Positions 39,116-50,900 of a stretch of DNA of 64,000 bases are shown piece after piece. A model generated the notes under the pieces. The model was not told the origin of the DNA, did not search any database, and saw nothing but the letters and a program-made list of their open reading frames with translations. Position 1 is the stretch's first letter. Every line of letters begins with the position of its first letter. Source of the DNA: Phalacrocorax aristotelis (lineage: Eukaryota > Chordata > Aves > Suliformes > Phalacrocoracidae); contig NC_134282.1 in NCBI RefSeq assembly GCF_949628215.1, positions 11,530,223-11,594,222 on the forward strand. The letters run 5' to 3'. Position numbers and translations under genes: made by a program.

Positions 39116-41306
39116 CAAATGAGCTGGATGAAGTGGGAAGCTGTACTTCTGTAGACCCCACTGTTCAGCAACCCGCTGGGTACTGTAGACCTAGCCTCTC
39201 AAATAGCAGCCTCACACCAGTCCTGCCTTCTCCTGAGAAATTCAGCCCAGCTAGGATGTTTGAAAAGTGTATCCAGTGTAAAGCTAATTTTAGAACTTCT
39301 GTGGCTGAACCTCTGCTAGCCAGTCTAATAACTAACCGTGCTATCGCTTATGCTGAACATTTAATTAAAAGCGATTTCAAATTATTTACTCCAGTAGTTT
39401 GGACTATGAAGGCGTTGATGTGCTGGCATTCCAGCAGCACTACTTCAAGCCGCTTGGAAGCTGTGGGCCCCATCCTCCAATTGCACAGAGCAGGCTGAGC
39501 AGCAAGGTGTGAGAGGAAAAATCCCCAAATCTGGCTTTTGTAGTTTGTGGGTAAAAGATTGCAAAACATGTAGAATAGGTAACAGAACAGAATAGATGGC
39601 AGGAGAGCAGGAAACATCCAGGAACACCTAGATGCTGTAAATTCCATATTTTAGTGTGAATAATATAATACAGAGAAAAAAAAGGCAGACTATTAGGAAT
39701 AGAAAGGTGGAAGGGAAGCAGCACAAAGTACAGAGCAATAAAAACCATACCAAAACCAGATCTAAGTTGTTCAAAGGATGCACAGTGTCTGTTCAACCGC
39801 AGAGCTATTCAAATGCCATAAGATATGGAAAGTTTCTATAGGTAGCTGTTGGTATTAATCCCTGCATCATAATGCCAAAACAGATTTTTCAAGCCTGCAT
39901 CAGTTTTGTACTGATGAGACTCATAACACATGCCCAGTGCACAGTTAAATAAGTATTCACATGTTATTTAAAAATAATTGTACTCTTTGACATGTATTAC
40001 CATATGAATGTAAAACTGCTGACATTGTGATCTGTTGGAAGAGGGTTTCTTAGACATTCCTAATGAGTAGTTTATTATGTATTTAGTTATGTTTACTGTT
40101 TGAAAATATTTTCACTGTTGTGCTGGATTTCTAGATTTCTAAAGAAAAATGCTGAGAATATTTTTTTCCCAGCTTTTGTTCCTTTACTAACTGAAAGTTT
40201 GTATGCAGGTTTAAGAGCTGGACAGCTTTCACAGGACATATTTTCAGGAATGGGGGCACCCTTTTTGTTTTCACAAAAATGATGAGCATCTACAAGTGAT
40301 TTCAGTGGCAAATAGGGGTACTCTGCAGCTCTGAAACTCAAGCTAAAGCTGGCAATAACTGTATTAGCACCAGTGGGAAGTAACAGCTATAGATATGCAG
40401 ACCAAAGCAATTAGAGATGAGGACCTAACACCATGCTCTACATGTCTCAGGGGGTTTGCTTAAAGTTAACTGCAGCGTGGTCCTACGGACTGAATGCCAA
40501 TTAGCTATTGGAATACATTAAGTGCCCTCCTGGAGCCACTTTCTGCTTTATCTGTATTCAAAAGGAACCCAGACAATGCGCTCCAAGACCACTGTGCAGA
40601 GAGAACTGGAGCACAGTGAGTCAAGGTGCTCAGAAGACCTGCTTCAAAAGCACAGTCTTGATCCAAATTGAAATATTCTTGTAGGTGCATCTAATCTTTC
40701 CATGAAGCTGACCTTCTGTAAATTTGAGATTTTCAGACATTATAGAACTTGAAACAACCTTGCTTTGGCCCTTCTGGTTTGCATTTACACATGCTGAACC
40801 TGCCCCATAGTCTTCACTCCTAAATCTTTGTGGCTCTGAGGACTCTCAACTTCCACTGACTGCAGCAAGAATTGATACTCAATATCGCACGAAAGCAGTT
40901 GCTTTATGTCTGGGGAGAAAATGGTGCGGTACTTTAATACCCTTAATATTTCATAAATGGTAACAGCAGACTGTGCTAGGGAGCCAGTACATTTGTAACG
41001 CTTTTCCTTAGTGCAATATTTAAATTGAAGGTTACTACAAAAATCACTGCTGGACTGGTGATAATGCAGTATTCTGATGGATTTAAATGACATTTAGATT
41101 TAGAGAACAGAGAAATGATGCCCATATAGCTATAAACTGCGATTGCTGAGCAGAACAACATCCCAGCAATAAAACTGTAAGAGGAAACACAAAGGTTGCA
41201 TTTTTTTCCCTTGCTAGAAACACCAATAGCATGAGACTTGAGCAGGGCAAGTAACGAAACGATCAGTTAATATTCACACATAGAACCAAAAAAGCCTCCT
41301 GTCTTT

Positions 41307-41553
41307 TCATGACATGGAGCAAAATTTCACGACAAACATGCTTGTATCATCTTGAACTTGTTTAAAGTCATAAGACTCATGAAGATGAAAGAGAGGGATA
41401 AAAGCACTTATCACTAAGACAGCCAGTAGTGGGATAATGAACAAGCCCCTTTGCCAGAAGCGGAGGATGACTCGGGCCATTGTCCCTCCCTGCTCTGTGC
41501 AGCCTTCAGTCGAGCACAGCCCAGCCAGACCAGAGTACCTGCATGAAATGGTG
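41307..41553 (-). other. Weak candidate exon with signal-anchor sequence
   Basis: Seen: on the minus strand a pyrimidine-rich acceptor-like TTTTGTTCTCAG ends at 41554. It is followed by an ATG at 41480-41478 in a good start context (purine at -3, G at +4). The frame begins MARVILRFWQRG, which is basic, then has about 19 hydrophobic residues (LFIIPLLAVLVISAF and on), then a polar HLHESYDFK. It ends at a stop at 41307. This is the layout of a type II membrane anchor such as Golgi glycosyltransferases use. I do not recognise the protein and find no strong splice donor downstream. Chance hydrophobic frames are common in AT-rich DNA, so this is only a lead. Confidence 0.12.
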
Positions 41554-41972
41554 CTGAGAACAAAAGCCAACTCAGACTGAGGAATTTTGTAGGTTATTGT
41601 GTAGTGTCAGCAGTCTTAGCACATAACAACTATTGTTGTTTGCCGGCCTGGGAACAATAAATCACTATCCTGCTCCACATTTGTTCCTCAACACTATACA
41701 AGGTCATTGCTAGCCTAGATAAACAGATCCATCAGCAGCTTCCATGAGGCACCTCCTTTGCTCCTGCGCGTGAGCTGGAGTTCTTCTATCAACAGTGGAG
41801 GTGGTTGCACAGCAATGCAGAGGAAGCTGAAGAGCAATAACATGCCCTTTATTTCACCCTTGTACCAGTGCCCCAGACTCTGATCCACAGCAGTCATCCT
41901 TTGCAGCAAGACTCACAAAAAAGCAGAAGTTTTTGGCCCATTTAGACGTGCAGTCCCAGTTAGAGGTCTTTT

Positions 41973-42944
41973 TCATAGAATCATTACAGTTCAAAAAGAC
42001 CTCTAAGATCATCAAGTCCAAATGTCAACCCAGCACCCCCAGGCCTCCTGAACCATGTCCCAAAGTGTCACATCTACATGTTTTTCTGAACACCTCCAGG
42101 GATGGTGACTCCACCACCTCTCTGGGCAGCCTGTTCCATTACCTGACCACTCTTTCAGTAAAGAAATCTTTGCTAATATCCAATCTAGACCTCCCTGATG
42201 TAACTTGAAGCCATTTCCTCTCATTCGACCGCTAGTAACTTGGGAGAAGAGACCACCACCCACCTCGCTACAACCTCCTTTCAGGCAGTTGTAGAGATCA
42301 ATAAGGTCTCCCTTCAGCCTTCTTTTCTCCAGGCTCAACATCCCCAGCTCCCTCAGCTGCTCCCCATCAGACTTGTTCTCCAGACCCTTCACCAGCTTTG
42401 TTGCCCTTCTCTGGACACGCTCCAGCACCTGGATGTCCTTCTTGTAGTGAGGGGCCCAAAACTGAAGACAGCATTCGAGGTGTGGCCTCTCCAGTGCCGA
42501 GCACAGGGGCACTGTCACTGCCCTGCTCCTGCTGGCCACACTATTCCTGACACAAGCCAGGATGCTGTTGGCCTTCTTGGCCACCTGGGCACACTGCTGG
42601 CTCATGCTCAGCGGGCTGTCAGCCAGCACCCCCAGGTCCTTTTCTGCCGGGCAGCTCTCCAGCCACTCCTCCCCAAGGCTGTAGCGTTGCATGGGGTTGT
42701 TGTGACCCAGGTGCAGGACCCAGCACTTGGCCTTGTTAAACTTCATACAAGTGACCTCAGCTCATTGATCCAGCCTGTCCAGGTCCCTCTGCAGAGCCTT
42801 TCTACCCTCGAGCAGATCAACAATCCCACCCAATTTGGTGTCATGTGCAAACTTACGGAGGGTGCACTTGATCCCCTCATCCAGATCATTGATAAAGATA
42901 TTGAACAAGACTGGCTCCAAAACTAAGCCCTGGGGAACACCTAA
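41973..42944 (-). mobile_element. CR1 LINE, 5'-truncated, minus strand
   Basis: About 0.97 kb of CR1. The 3' end lies at 41973 (TCATAGAATCATTACAG start on the plus strand). The 5' truncation point is near 42944, just upstream of the RT motif GVPQG. The 3' region carries the CR1 block GACTCCACCACCTCTCTGGG and belongs to a third subfamily, different from the copies at 3.4/46.7 kb and 19.4 kb. It has the longest intact coding stretch of any element in the window. Confidence 0.96.
42012..42944 (-). pseudogene. CR1 ORF2 reverse transcriptase tail, nearly open
   Basis: C-terminal third of the CR1 RT. It starts at GVPQG and continues [15 protein letters not shown], then the palm motif, which reads FAHD instead of FADD; His is encoded at 42843-42845, so the first of the paired catalytic aspartates is lost. 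One TGA at 42759-42761 interrupts the frame where relatives have Trp (LDQ-stop-AEV). After it a 244-codon frame runs open through the thumb-like region ([35 protein letters not shown]). Near the end, [16 protein letters not shown] is the out-of-frame reading of the family [12 protein letters not shown] segment. The frame then returns at KHVDV, implying two compensating indels. The N-terminal endonuclease is absent. Confidence 0.92.
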
Positions 42945-45900
42945 CAGTGAACAGAAAAGCAAAGAAATAAAGTGTATAACTACACAGCTTCTTTACACAA
43001 ACAGATGGGTAAAGGAGCAACTTACCAATCTGCAATGAATCCTGGGTTTTCCCTTAGCTAATTGGAAAGATGCTTGCTGGCACACATACCATGCCACGGA
43101 CTGGCTACATGCAAACACCCAGGCCATTAAAGGAAATTTTCATACAGACAACTCAACAGCTTCAAGCTATCAGGACCCATCACATTTTGAGTACATACTA
43201 CTTGACAGTGTGAACAATGGAACAGCAATTTATTGTCACAGGAAATTCTGTCTCTTTCATTAAATAACTTATTTTATCATTATTTGTAGCTAGCAAAATA
43301 AGAGAGCATCAAGTTAAATGACTTCTGAGCCAAAAATTTGCACTTAGATACTTTTTTTTTTTTTTTGCCAAGTCTGGAAACATCCAGTGAAAAATAACTG
43401 TCTGTCCAGCATCTTCTGGAGAAGACCACTTTCCTGCATATGCCAAACTGGCTAACACAGTGAGGCTCTGATGAATCCTAAAAGAACAGAATGTCTCGTT
43501 CATTTACATACAGTAAACACATGTTTCATCCAAACAAAATTGTGAAATACTTTTGAAATCCTTCTTTCATTGCAGTTTGGAGACTGTTGGCTAACAGGAG
43601 TCCCAGAAGGTTGTATTTTCTCTTGTTTACATGGGAGGATCAAATGACAAAAAAATTGTTTTGGAAAGCTCATTTGTCTTTTGTTTCCTGAGCACTTTAT
43701 TTCCGTTGAACTACTATTTCTGAGATTAAGTATCAGGCACCTTCAGGATCCATCCAGTATAAACTTACATTTTAAAGGAAGCCATGCATAAAGTCTGGCA
43801 TGTGTAATGATAGTCTGTCTTTATCACCACAGTCTAGATAAAATTTAGAAGCTAGAAACACAGCTGTCTAGCAGTCATAATTCTGTCTGCATTTATCTGG
43901 CATCAGCTTCCCTTGCTCTTTCTTTTGATTCATTCTTTATTTTATTCTCCAAATATTTTCTTAGACTGAGTACCTATAGTACTAATGCCTGACATGCTGT
44001 GGCGTTCTAATTTTGGGTACTTATGAGAGTAGGTGTTGAGACTGTGAAAGACTTTGCAGAATCAAGTCCAAAAGGCAAAACTGGTACAGAGTGTAAAATA
44101 GTCATAGCAACAGCAGGCTGAGCTTCTCTGAAAACCTCTCTTGGAGAAAGATCTGTGTATGTCAGGGAGCAAGTCTTAAAGTTTTCCAGGGATGGATGCT
44201 GCAGAGTGGTCCAGGTGATAAGTCATGCCCAAAGGAAAAAGAAAATTAAAAATATGAAAGCTGAGTAGATTAGGTTAAGCTTTATTTGAAACCAGAGTTT
44301 AATTTTGAAATAGGTATATGTGTGACAGCTTGGTGGTCTCTCCTCAGTCCATGGTGGTTAGGGGAATCCATGCCATGAAACGACCACACAGCATCTGACA
44401 CAATTGGCAGTCCTGGCATAAGAGAGACCCCAGCCTGAGCCACTGCAGCGGTAGTGCAACTTCACTGCCACAAAATAGCAAAGAAAACTGATCAGACAGA
44501 CTTGATTGGTGGAAAACCATCTTCGTTCACAAGAAGTAAATTCTACAACTGGCCCAACATCAGTTCAAGCAGCTCTCACAATCTTTAATGTTACCTTTTC
44601 TCGATGAACTGCTTTGGTGAGAGTCTGTGTGATAACCCACGGACACCTGTAAATGCAGCAAGTGAACTGGCCACATACAGGACCTGGTCAGGCAAAGGCC
44701 AACTGTCATGCACCCTTCAAAATGTATTACAGCACAAATAGAGTAAAACTGGAAAGGAGGCAAGAAGGGACAACAAATAACAGGAGATGCAGCCAGGCAC
44801 TGCATTTTTCATCTTCAGACATAATGCTTTGTAATTTCTGTAATGAGTTTCACTGATGTACTTAAAGAGAGCTGTCAATGAATTACTTAACTCACATAAC
44901 GTCCTTGTGGCATAGCAGTATTAAATTGATCTACAAACAAGTAAACTGAAAGGCTGGAAAAGCCCATGACCTAGCCAAACATGCACAGCCCACTGGGGAG
45001 GAGTGGGGGGAACCTGCAGGCGCAGCAGCACCTCCCAACTCACGGCACCCGCTCCAGGGGTGCACACACCACAGTGCCACCAGGAAAAAGGCAACGTGAC
45101 AGATGCTTCACTCTTCGCTTTCACACCTCTCCTGCTCATCTGTTTCCTTCAGGTCCTTTGAAGTTCCAGCTTTTAGTTTTGGTTAGTTGTAAACTGAATA
45201 GGTCAGAGCTACTACCATCAGGTTTAGTGAAAGTGGCACCAAACCTCTGAGCATCAATGTTCCCTTAAATACATGCACAATACAGGAGAAAATCTAACCC
45301 AGTCTAGACCACTGGCCATACCAGCCACTTATCAAGATCAGCAGTCATCAAAAAATCTAACAGTAGAACACTGGCAATGTGGAAAAAGAAATTATTTTAT
45401 GATTTGCCTTTACCAAGAGAATATGTCTTATCAAACAGGCACCAAATATCATTTGTTTCTACTTAAATTCTACTCTTGTGCTTCCTTTTTCTGAATAAAA
45501 TGCCCATTAAGTATTTATGGAACAGTATGAGTCAGAGGAAGCTTGCATGGGATTCACAGTCTGCAGTACAGTACTACTGTTTTAAAGTCATCAGCTTGGG
45601 AAGGCTATCAGCCCGTTGAGAATGACCTGCAAAGCCACAAAGAAAGTAGATTTTAGCCAAGACTAGCTCTCTCTGTCTACTCAGAATAATTGCAAGACTG
45701 GAACTTTTTATTCTATGAGTAATCAGGAACCACAGAAATGTTTATCAAAGCAACAGTGTAGTGCTGCTCAGTTATGGTGTATGCATAGTCATTGATGGAT
45801 CAGCTCTGAAAATTCTTCTGATCATTAAAGGCAAGTGAGAGCCAAGCAAATGAAAAAGAAACAGATAGAAATTTTCAGCATTTAATCTGGATGTGCAGGT

Positions 45901-46680
45901 CCTCTCAGAAGAAGAGCAATTTAAACATCTGTTACTGTCTGCTACAATTTCCATCTTGAGAAACCAGTGTCATAAATGTCTTCAGCATTGGAGGCTGTGT
46001 TGTGACTCAGTAGTTGGTTCAAGCTGTAATTAATTAGAGCAGATCAGTGCTGCAAATGTCACTTATTTCTAATTCAGATAGATATATTGGAGCTCAAATG
46101 TAATTTGATTTAGCTGATTATCACCTTGGGAGGTGCTTTCTAGAAGAGGTCATTCCAGAAAGCGCTTTAGGGAATACTGGGGTTAAACATAGTCTGAGAC
46201 AATTATAAGGGATTTCTTATTGGCAAGAGGTAGAGAGGTCAAATCAAAGAGGGTTTTTGTCATAGAAAAATTCTCAATACTGAAGCTGCACTCAGAGAAA
46301 ATAGTATGACTATGTACTCATTCCCTAGCAGTTTACATGTATGGAACTGGCCCTATTGCTGATAAAAATCCAGTTTCAACACAATGGCTGCAATTTACTT
46401 CTCATAGCCAAGAAGCCATGTGGCCAGAGGGCCAGCTGCTCTACAGAGGCTAACCTGTGGGTTGATGGAGCTGTTGTCTCCACACTTTCTAAACATTCCC
46501 AGAATCTCAACTGTGGTTGAAATGACCTTTCACAGATGATCTTTAGGCCCTAAATTTGGAAAAATTTTCAAATAAAAAAAAGCCGAGAGTCTTTTTAAAA
46601 CCTCTTTTGGTTTACCTTTTTAGAAAATACCCCTGTGTTAGCAGTACATCTCTGCTTTGCTGAACCATGGACTCATCAGC
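42945..46680. other. Unique non-coding stretch
   Basis: No gene supported. It contains a 15-nt T run at 43352-43366. Overlapping frames on both strands at 44560-45250 fall in a slightly GC-richer patch and show no domain. Confidence 0.58.
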
Positions 46681-47905
46681 AATCACAGAATCACAGAATC
46701 CCAGGTTGGAAGGGACCTTAGGGATCATCTAGTCCAACCTTTCTGGGAAGAGCACAGTCTAGACAAGATGGCCCAGCACCCTGTCCAGCACGACTCTTGA
46801 AGGTGTCCAACATGGCCGAGTCAACCACTTCCCTGGGGAGATTATTCCAATGGTTGGCTGTCCTCAGTGTGAAAAATTTTCCTTTTGCCTCCAGCTGGAA
46901 TCTCCCCAAAAGCAACTTGTGTCCGTACCCCCTTGTCCTCTCCATGTGACTCTGTGTAAAAAGGGAGCCTCCATCTTCTTTCTAGCTACCCCTTAAGTAC
47001 TGGTACATGGTGATGAGATCCCCTCTGAGCCTCCTTTTCTCAAGGCTGAACAAACCCAGGTCTCCCAGCCTATCCTCATACGGCAGCTTCCCAGTCCTTT
47101 GACCATCTTGGTGGCCCTTCTCTGCACCCCTTCCAGCCTGTCCACATCTTTTTTGTATAGCAGGGACCAGAACTGTACCCAGTACTCCAGGGGTGGCCTG
47201 ACAAGCGCTGAGTAGAGCAGGATAACGACTTCTTTATCTCTGCTGGCAATGCCCTTTTTGACGCAACCCAGCATCCTGTTGGCCTTCTTGGCCGCAGCAG
47301 CACACTGTTCATTCATGTTGAGCTTCCTGTCCACCAGGACCCCCAGGTCCCTTTCCACAGAGCTGCTCTCCAGCCAGGTCGATCCCAGTCTGTGCTGCAC
47401 TCACGGATTATGTTTTCCCAGGTGCAAGACCTTACACTTTTCCTTGCTGAAATTCATAAGGTTCTTGTTGGCCCATTCTTCCAGCCTATCCAGATCTTCC
47501 TGCAGAGCAGCTCTCCTTTCTGGAGTGTCTACTTCCCCACTCAATTTGGCGTCATCTGCAAATTTCATCAGGCTACACCTGATGCCATTACCCAGATCAC
47601 TTATGAAGATATTGAATAACATTGGGCCAAATATTGATCCCTGGGGACTCCACTAGTGACAGGTTGCCACTTGGAAATGGAGGTATTTATCACCACCCTT
47701 TGGGTGCAACCTGTCAGCCAGTTCCCCACCCACTGCACAGACCACTCGTCTAGGCCATAACGCATTAATTTCTCCAACAGGAGACTATGGGGAACTGTAT
47801 CAAAGGCCTTGGAGAAGTCCAGGTAGACAATGTCCACCGCCCACCCCATGTCAACCAGGCAAGTCATTTTGTCACAGAAGGCCACCAGGTTTGTCAAGCA
47901 CAATG
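46681..47905 (-). mobile_element. CR1 LINE, longest copy, minus strand
   Basis: About 1.2 kb of CR1 with its 3' terminus at 46681 (AATCACAGAATCACAGAATC on the plus strand) and its 5' truncation near 47905. It covers the last part of the RT domain of ORF2 and the 3' UTR. The 3' 400 bp is closely similar to the copy at 3395-3800, in the same orientation and subfamily. A 25-nt T run lies 56 bp beyond the 5' edge and is not part of the element. Confidence 0.96.
46718..47905 (-). pseudogene. CR1 ORF2 reverse transcriptase remnant
   Basis: Partial CR1 RT in several broken frames. The first segment (47909 to about 47635) carries the palm motif VYLDFSKAFDTVPH, with its first catalytic Asp codon at 47817-47819, and reaches TSGVP. 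A frameshift near 47630 follows. The next segment (47622-47404) has LFNIFISDL and an intact catalytic FADD (47551-47562). A TGA stop lies at 47401-47403. The frame resumes with [18 protein letters not shown]-type and [12 protein letters not shown] segments, then shifts again before LPREVVDSAMLDTFKS (near 46800-46850). At least two frameshifts, one stop and the 5' truncation make it dead, although both catalytic motifs are preserved in sequence. Confidence 0.93.
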
Positions 47906-47960
47906 TCAAGCATTACAGCAACCCAGCAGCAATTCATCTCTGCTTTACCTAAAGTTTAAC

Positions 47961-47985
47961 TTTTTTTTTTTTTTTTTTTTTTTTT
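47961..47985. repeat. Poly-T tract (25 nt)
   Basis: The longest homopolymer in the window, 56 bp past the 5' edge of the minus-strand CR1. CR1 does not use poly-A tails. I see no processed-gene copy ending here. Confidence 0.92.
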
Positions 47986-50900
47986 GAGCCTATCAGGATA
48001 GAAATAGAGCTGCATTCTACTTTAGAAGCATAACAGAAAGGCCACTCATTGCACATGCTTCAGACACTGGCTGGTTTTGCCTGCCATTACTAATGTGCAG
48101 ATCTAGGCATTTTCGCTGCTCTATTGGGACCATTTCAGATGTATCTTTGGCTAATTTCTACCATTGTTGCAGCTTAGCTGTGGAGATAATTGTAACATAT
48201 AACCAAAAAGATTTTAAAAAGGTAAAACTATATTGAAAGAACTCCACAGTATGAAAGCAAACCTTCGACTTCACTTACCTTCTCTGTGGCACATTGGAAT
48301 ACCTTAGCCCCGAAGGGAGTATGACACACTTTTTGCATGTCAAAGCCAAAGATGGGCCACCTAGTAGGTATTGAAAGTAAAGAGGGGACTTATCACTTCT
48401 GATTGCTCATGGTCACCTCAAAAAAACCTCTGCTCATGCCTCAATTTTAACACTTTTATCATATGCAAAAGAGAGCGTTGAACGGGAGGCACTTGCAACA
48501 TCCCAGCTGGGAACTGGCATCCCTGCAGGTGCCGGGTTCTCACACTCACACAGGCCTCAGCTTTCCCAACTAACGCCAGTGACAAACTTATCCAACCCTG
48601 TTATATACAGAAGTGTTCTGTTCCTTCCCTTTCTTTTTAAACTTGTTTTGTTTTGGTTCATTTAATAGCCAACCACCCTGCGCAGTCCCGTGGGGACTTA
48701 ACTCAGGGGTGGCTGCATTTCACACCTCCGAGAGAGGCACAGAATCATTGGGTGACAGGACCACGGAGAGACCAGCCAGAGCAGATGTGTGGTTTCTGCC
48801 CCAGATTATGGTAGGCAGTCAGGGAGCAGAGGGAGCAAGGCAGGCTTTGGCCCAGTCTAATCACTAGCCATGTTTAAGGGTCAGCCAAAGCTCTTGTACA
48901 AAGAAACTGAGAGCATGGAGAATTGTTTCTCTTGATGCATGATACGTGCTTCTTCTGTTTCTTGGGTTCAATATCTATGCATAATCTCTTCAGTGTTTTG
49001 TTATAGTAGCCTCTGAATGATCAAGTTTTTTAGGTTTTACTTGTTTTTCCTCTTACTCATATTGCCTTTTCTGTTTGACGTTCTGTTTTTCAGTGTTTCT
49101 GTTACAGCATTGCAGGCATCGCCCAGAAATCACAGGGTCTTACTCAGGGGTTACATAACAATTGCACCAGATATTGCTGATATTCCCACTGTTTACGAAG
49201 CAAACTTGGTTTCCTCTTCATGTTTTCCAGTATACAATTGTCAGTTTACAAATGAGCACTAGCTGACTCATTTTTGCCAAGCCATTGTCTTTCCCCTTGC
49301 TTTATCCTAGTCCCAAGTGACAGGGAGCACACAGCAAGAACAGTAATATCAGAAAGGTAATCTGCTGCTGTATAATAAGGAAGTTATTTTTACATGATAT
49401 AAAGGCTTATGAGGTTACTGCAATGCTAAGTCTTTTAATTTGGCAGTGTTGATGCAGGATTTTTTTTTTAACTTGTTGTTTTCCTCTGTTTCCAACATTC
49501 ATTACTAGGAGCTAAGTCTTTGGCCACAGCAAACTAACAATGACTTCCCTGAAGTTAAACTGAATTATACATGCTGAGGCCCCCACCTCATATCTGCAGC
49601 CATGTGTTCTGAAGGGGTGCTAGCACTTACTGGAGTTTAAAACTGAAAAAAAAAAAGTTGTTTTGGTTTTGCCTCCTGTGTCCTAACCTCAAGGTGTGAC
49701 AGAGCTTAGGTAGCCTGGTCATATGTTAGTTAGCTGCACTGTTCTGCTCCTGTGACCCTGAGCTAGGCTGGGATGCAGCGTCACGATCCTGAGCAAGCCA
49801 TAGCTAGCTTTTGTGCCAAATCCTGACCCTTTTTCCTGAAGATTTACCTCTCTTAATATGTCCCTTGTCAGCCCTGGCATATGCACGTGCTTTGGAAAAG
49901 GGGCCAGGTGACATACAGAGGAAGAAATGTGGGCTATGCAAAGTATTTATTCTCTTTGTGTCAGTATTTCCTATCATATCCTATAAAGGCAAGTGGATCT
50001 GTTTCTCACATGCCACAGCTTTGCCTCTAAATTTTAAAGTAATGAATAATAATTTTCTTATGCAATGTTTTTCCAGGCTATGAAAGACTATTCAGTCCAA
50101 AAAACCAGTATGCTAATCTGCTTTCAGACAGCTCTTCATTCTGCTCTCGTGCATTTCAAATAGGCACAGTAATGATGCAGTACCAAAAACACTACCCTGC
50201 CCTTCTGGTGATGGATGGTAATGGTCATAAATAATCACTGAATTCATGCTACCTAAAAGGAGCTTATTCCTTTGCAGTCCCGATAGTGTGTCACACCAGG
50301 ATCCATCGCTGTGTCTCATAGAAATTAATTGGTCTGTTCTCTTTTTGTTCTCTTTTTGTTCCTGCACATTAGCGGCCACTTGCCTGGCCCTCCAATGAAT
50401 CTTATAACCAGGTTCAGCAACAGATTCTCTACAGAAATGGTTTCAGATTGTCCGAGGCACAGTGGAGGACAAGGATGTTACACAGAGGGCTTCACTATTG
50501 CTGCGATGCCTTCTGGGTTGCAGTGAACTGAAAACATTTTCATTCTAAAGGCTCAGCTTTGAAAGAACAATTTCACCTCCTGAGTTGCTAATGAAATAAC
50601 TACATTCATGCCAAATTGGGACTGGTACTGCACACTAAAAAGTTATTTGAAACAGCTGTGTGTGACATTATGGCTTCCACTTACAAAAGGGTTTCTTCCT
50701 CAGTTCCTGGAAATTTGCATGGAATAAGCAAAGTTGCAGTTGCACATCTTCGAGAGCTCCAGCGTCCTTGTCTGTTACACAGTGTTCTCACAGTTTGCTC
50801 TGACGCTGCATAGATGGAAAGCAAAGAAGTGCTAGATAGAAATAGATGTTCTCATTAATACTGTTCTCTCAGTATTTTTTTTCTAAGCTGATGACCAGAT

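Larger units (their letters stand above)
34414..41972. other. Unique stretch with regulatory-looking patches
   Basis: No gene is supported. It contains an 18-nt T run at 37429-37446, an A-rich run near 35571-35588, an enhancer-like patch near 36.0-36.2 kb and a possible CTCF site at 39.1 kb. Frames up to 121 codons (39133-39498) overlap others on the opposite strand (39348-39796) and show no domain. Confidence 0.5.

Noticed and set aside
39133..39498. 121-codon plus frame as a gene
   Set aside because: It overlaps comparably long frames on the opposite strand and has no recognisable motif; consistent with chance.
42240..42926. 228-codon plus-strand open frame
   Set aside because: It is the antisense shadow of the CR1 reverse-transcriptase tail on the minus strand; its residues match no family.
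47249..47656. 135-codon plus-strand open frame
   Set aside because: Antisense of the minus-strand CR1 ORF2 remnant.
48741..48760. CACAGAATCATTGGGTGAC as another CR1 end
   Set aside because: Only one octamer-like match, with no GGAAGGGAC block or downstream CR1 sequence.
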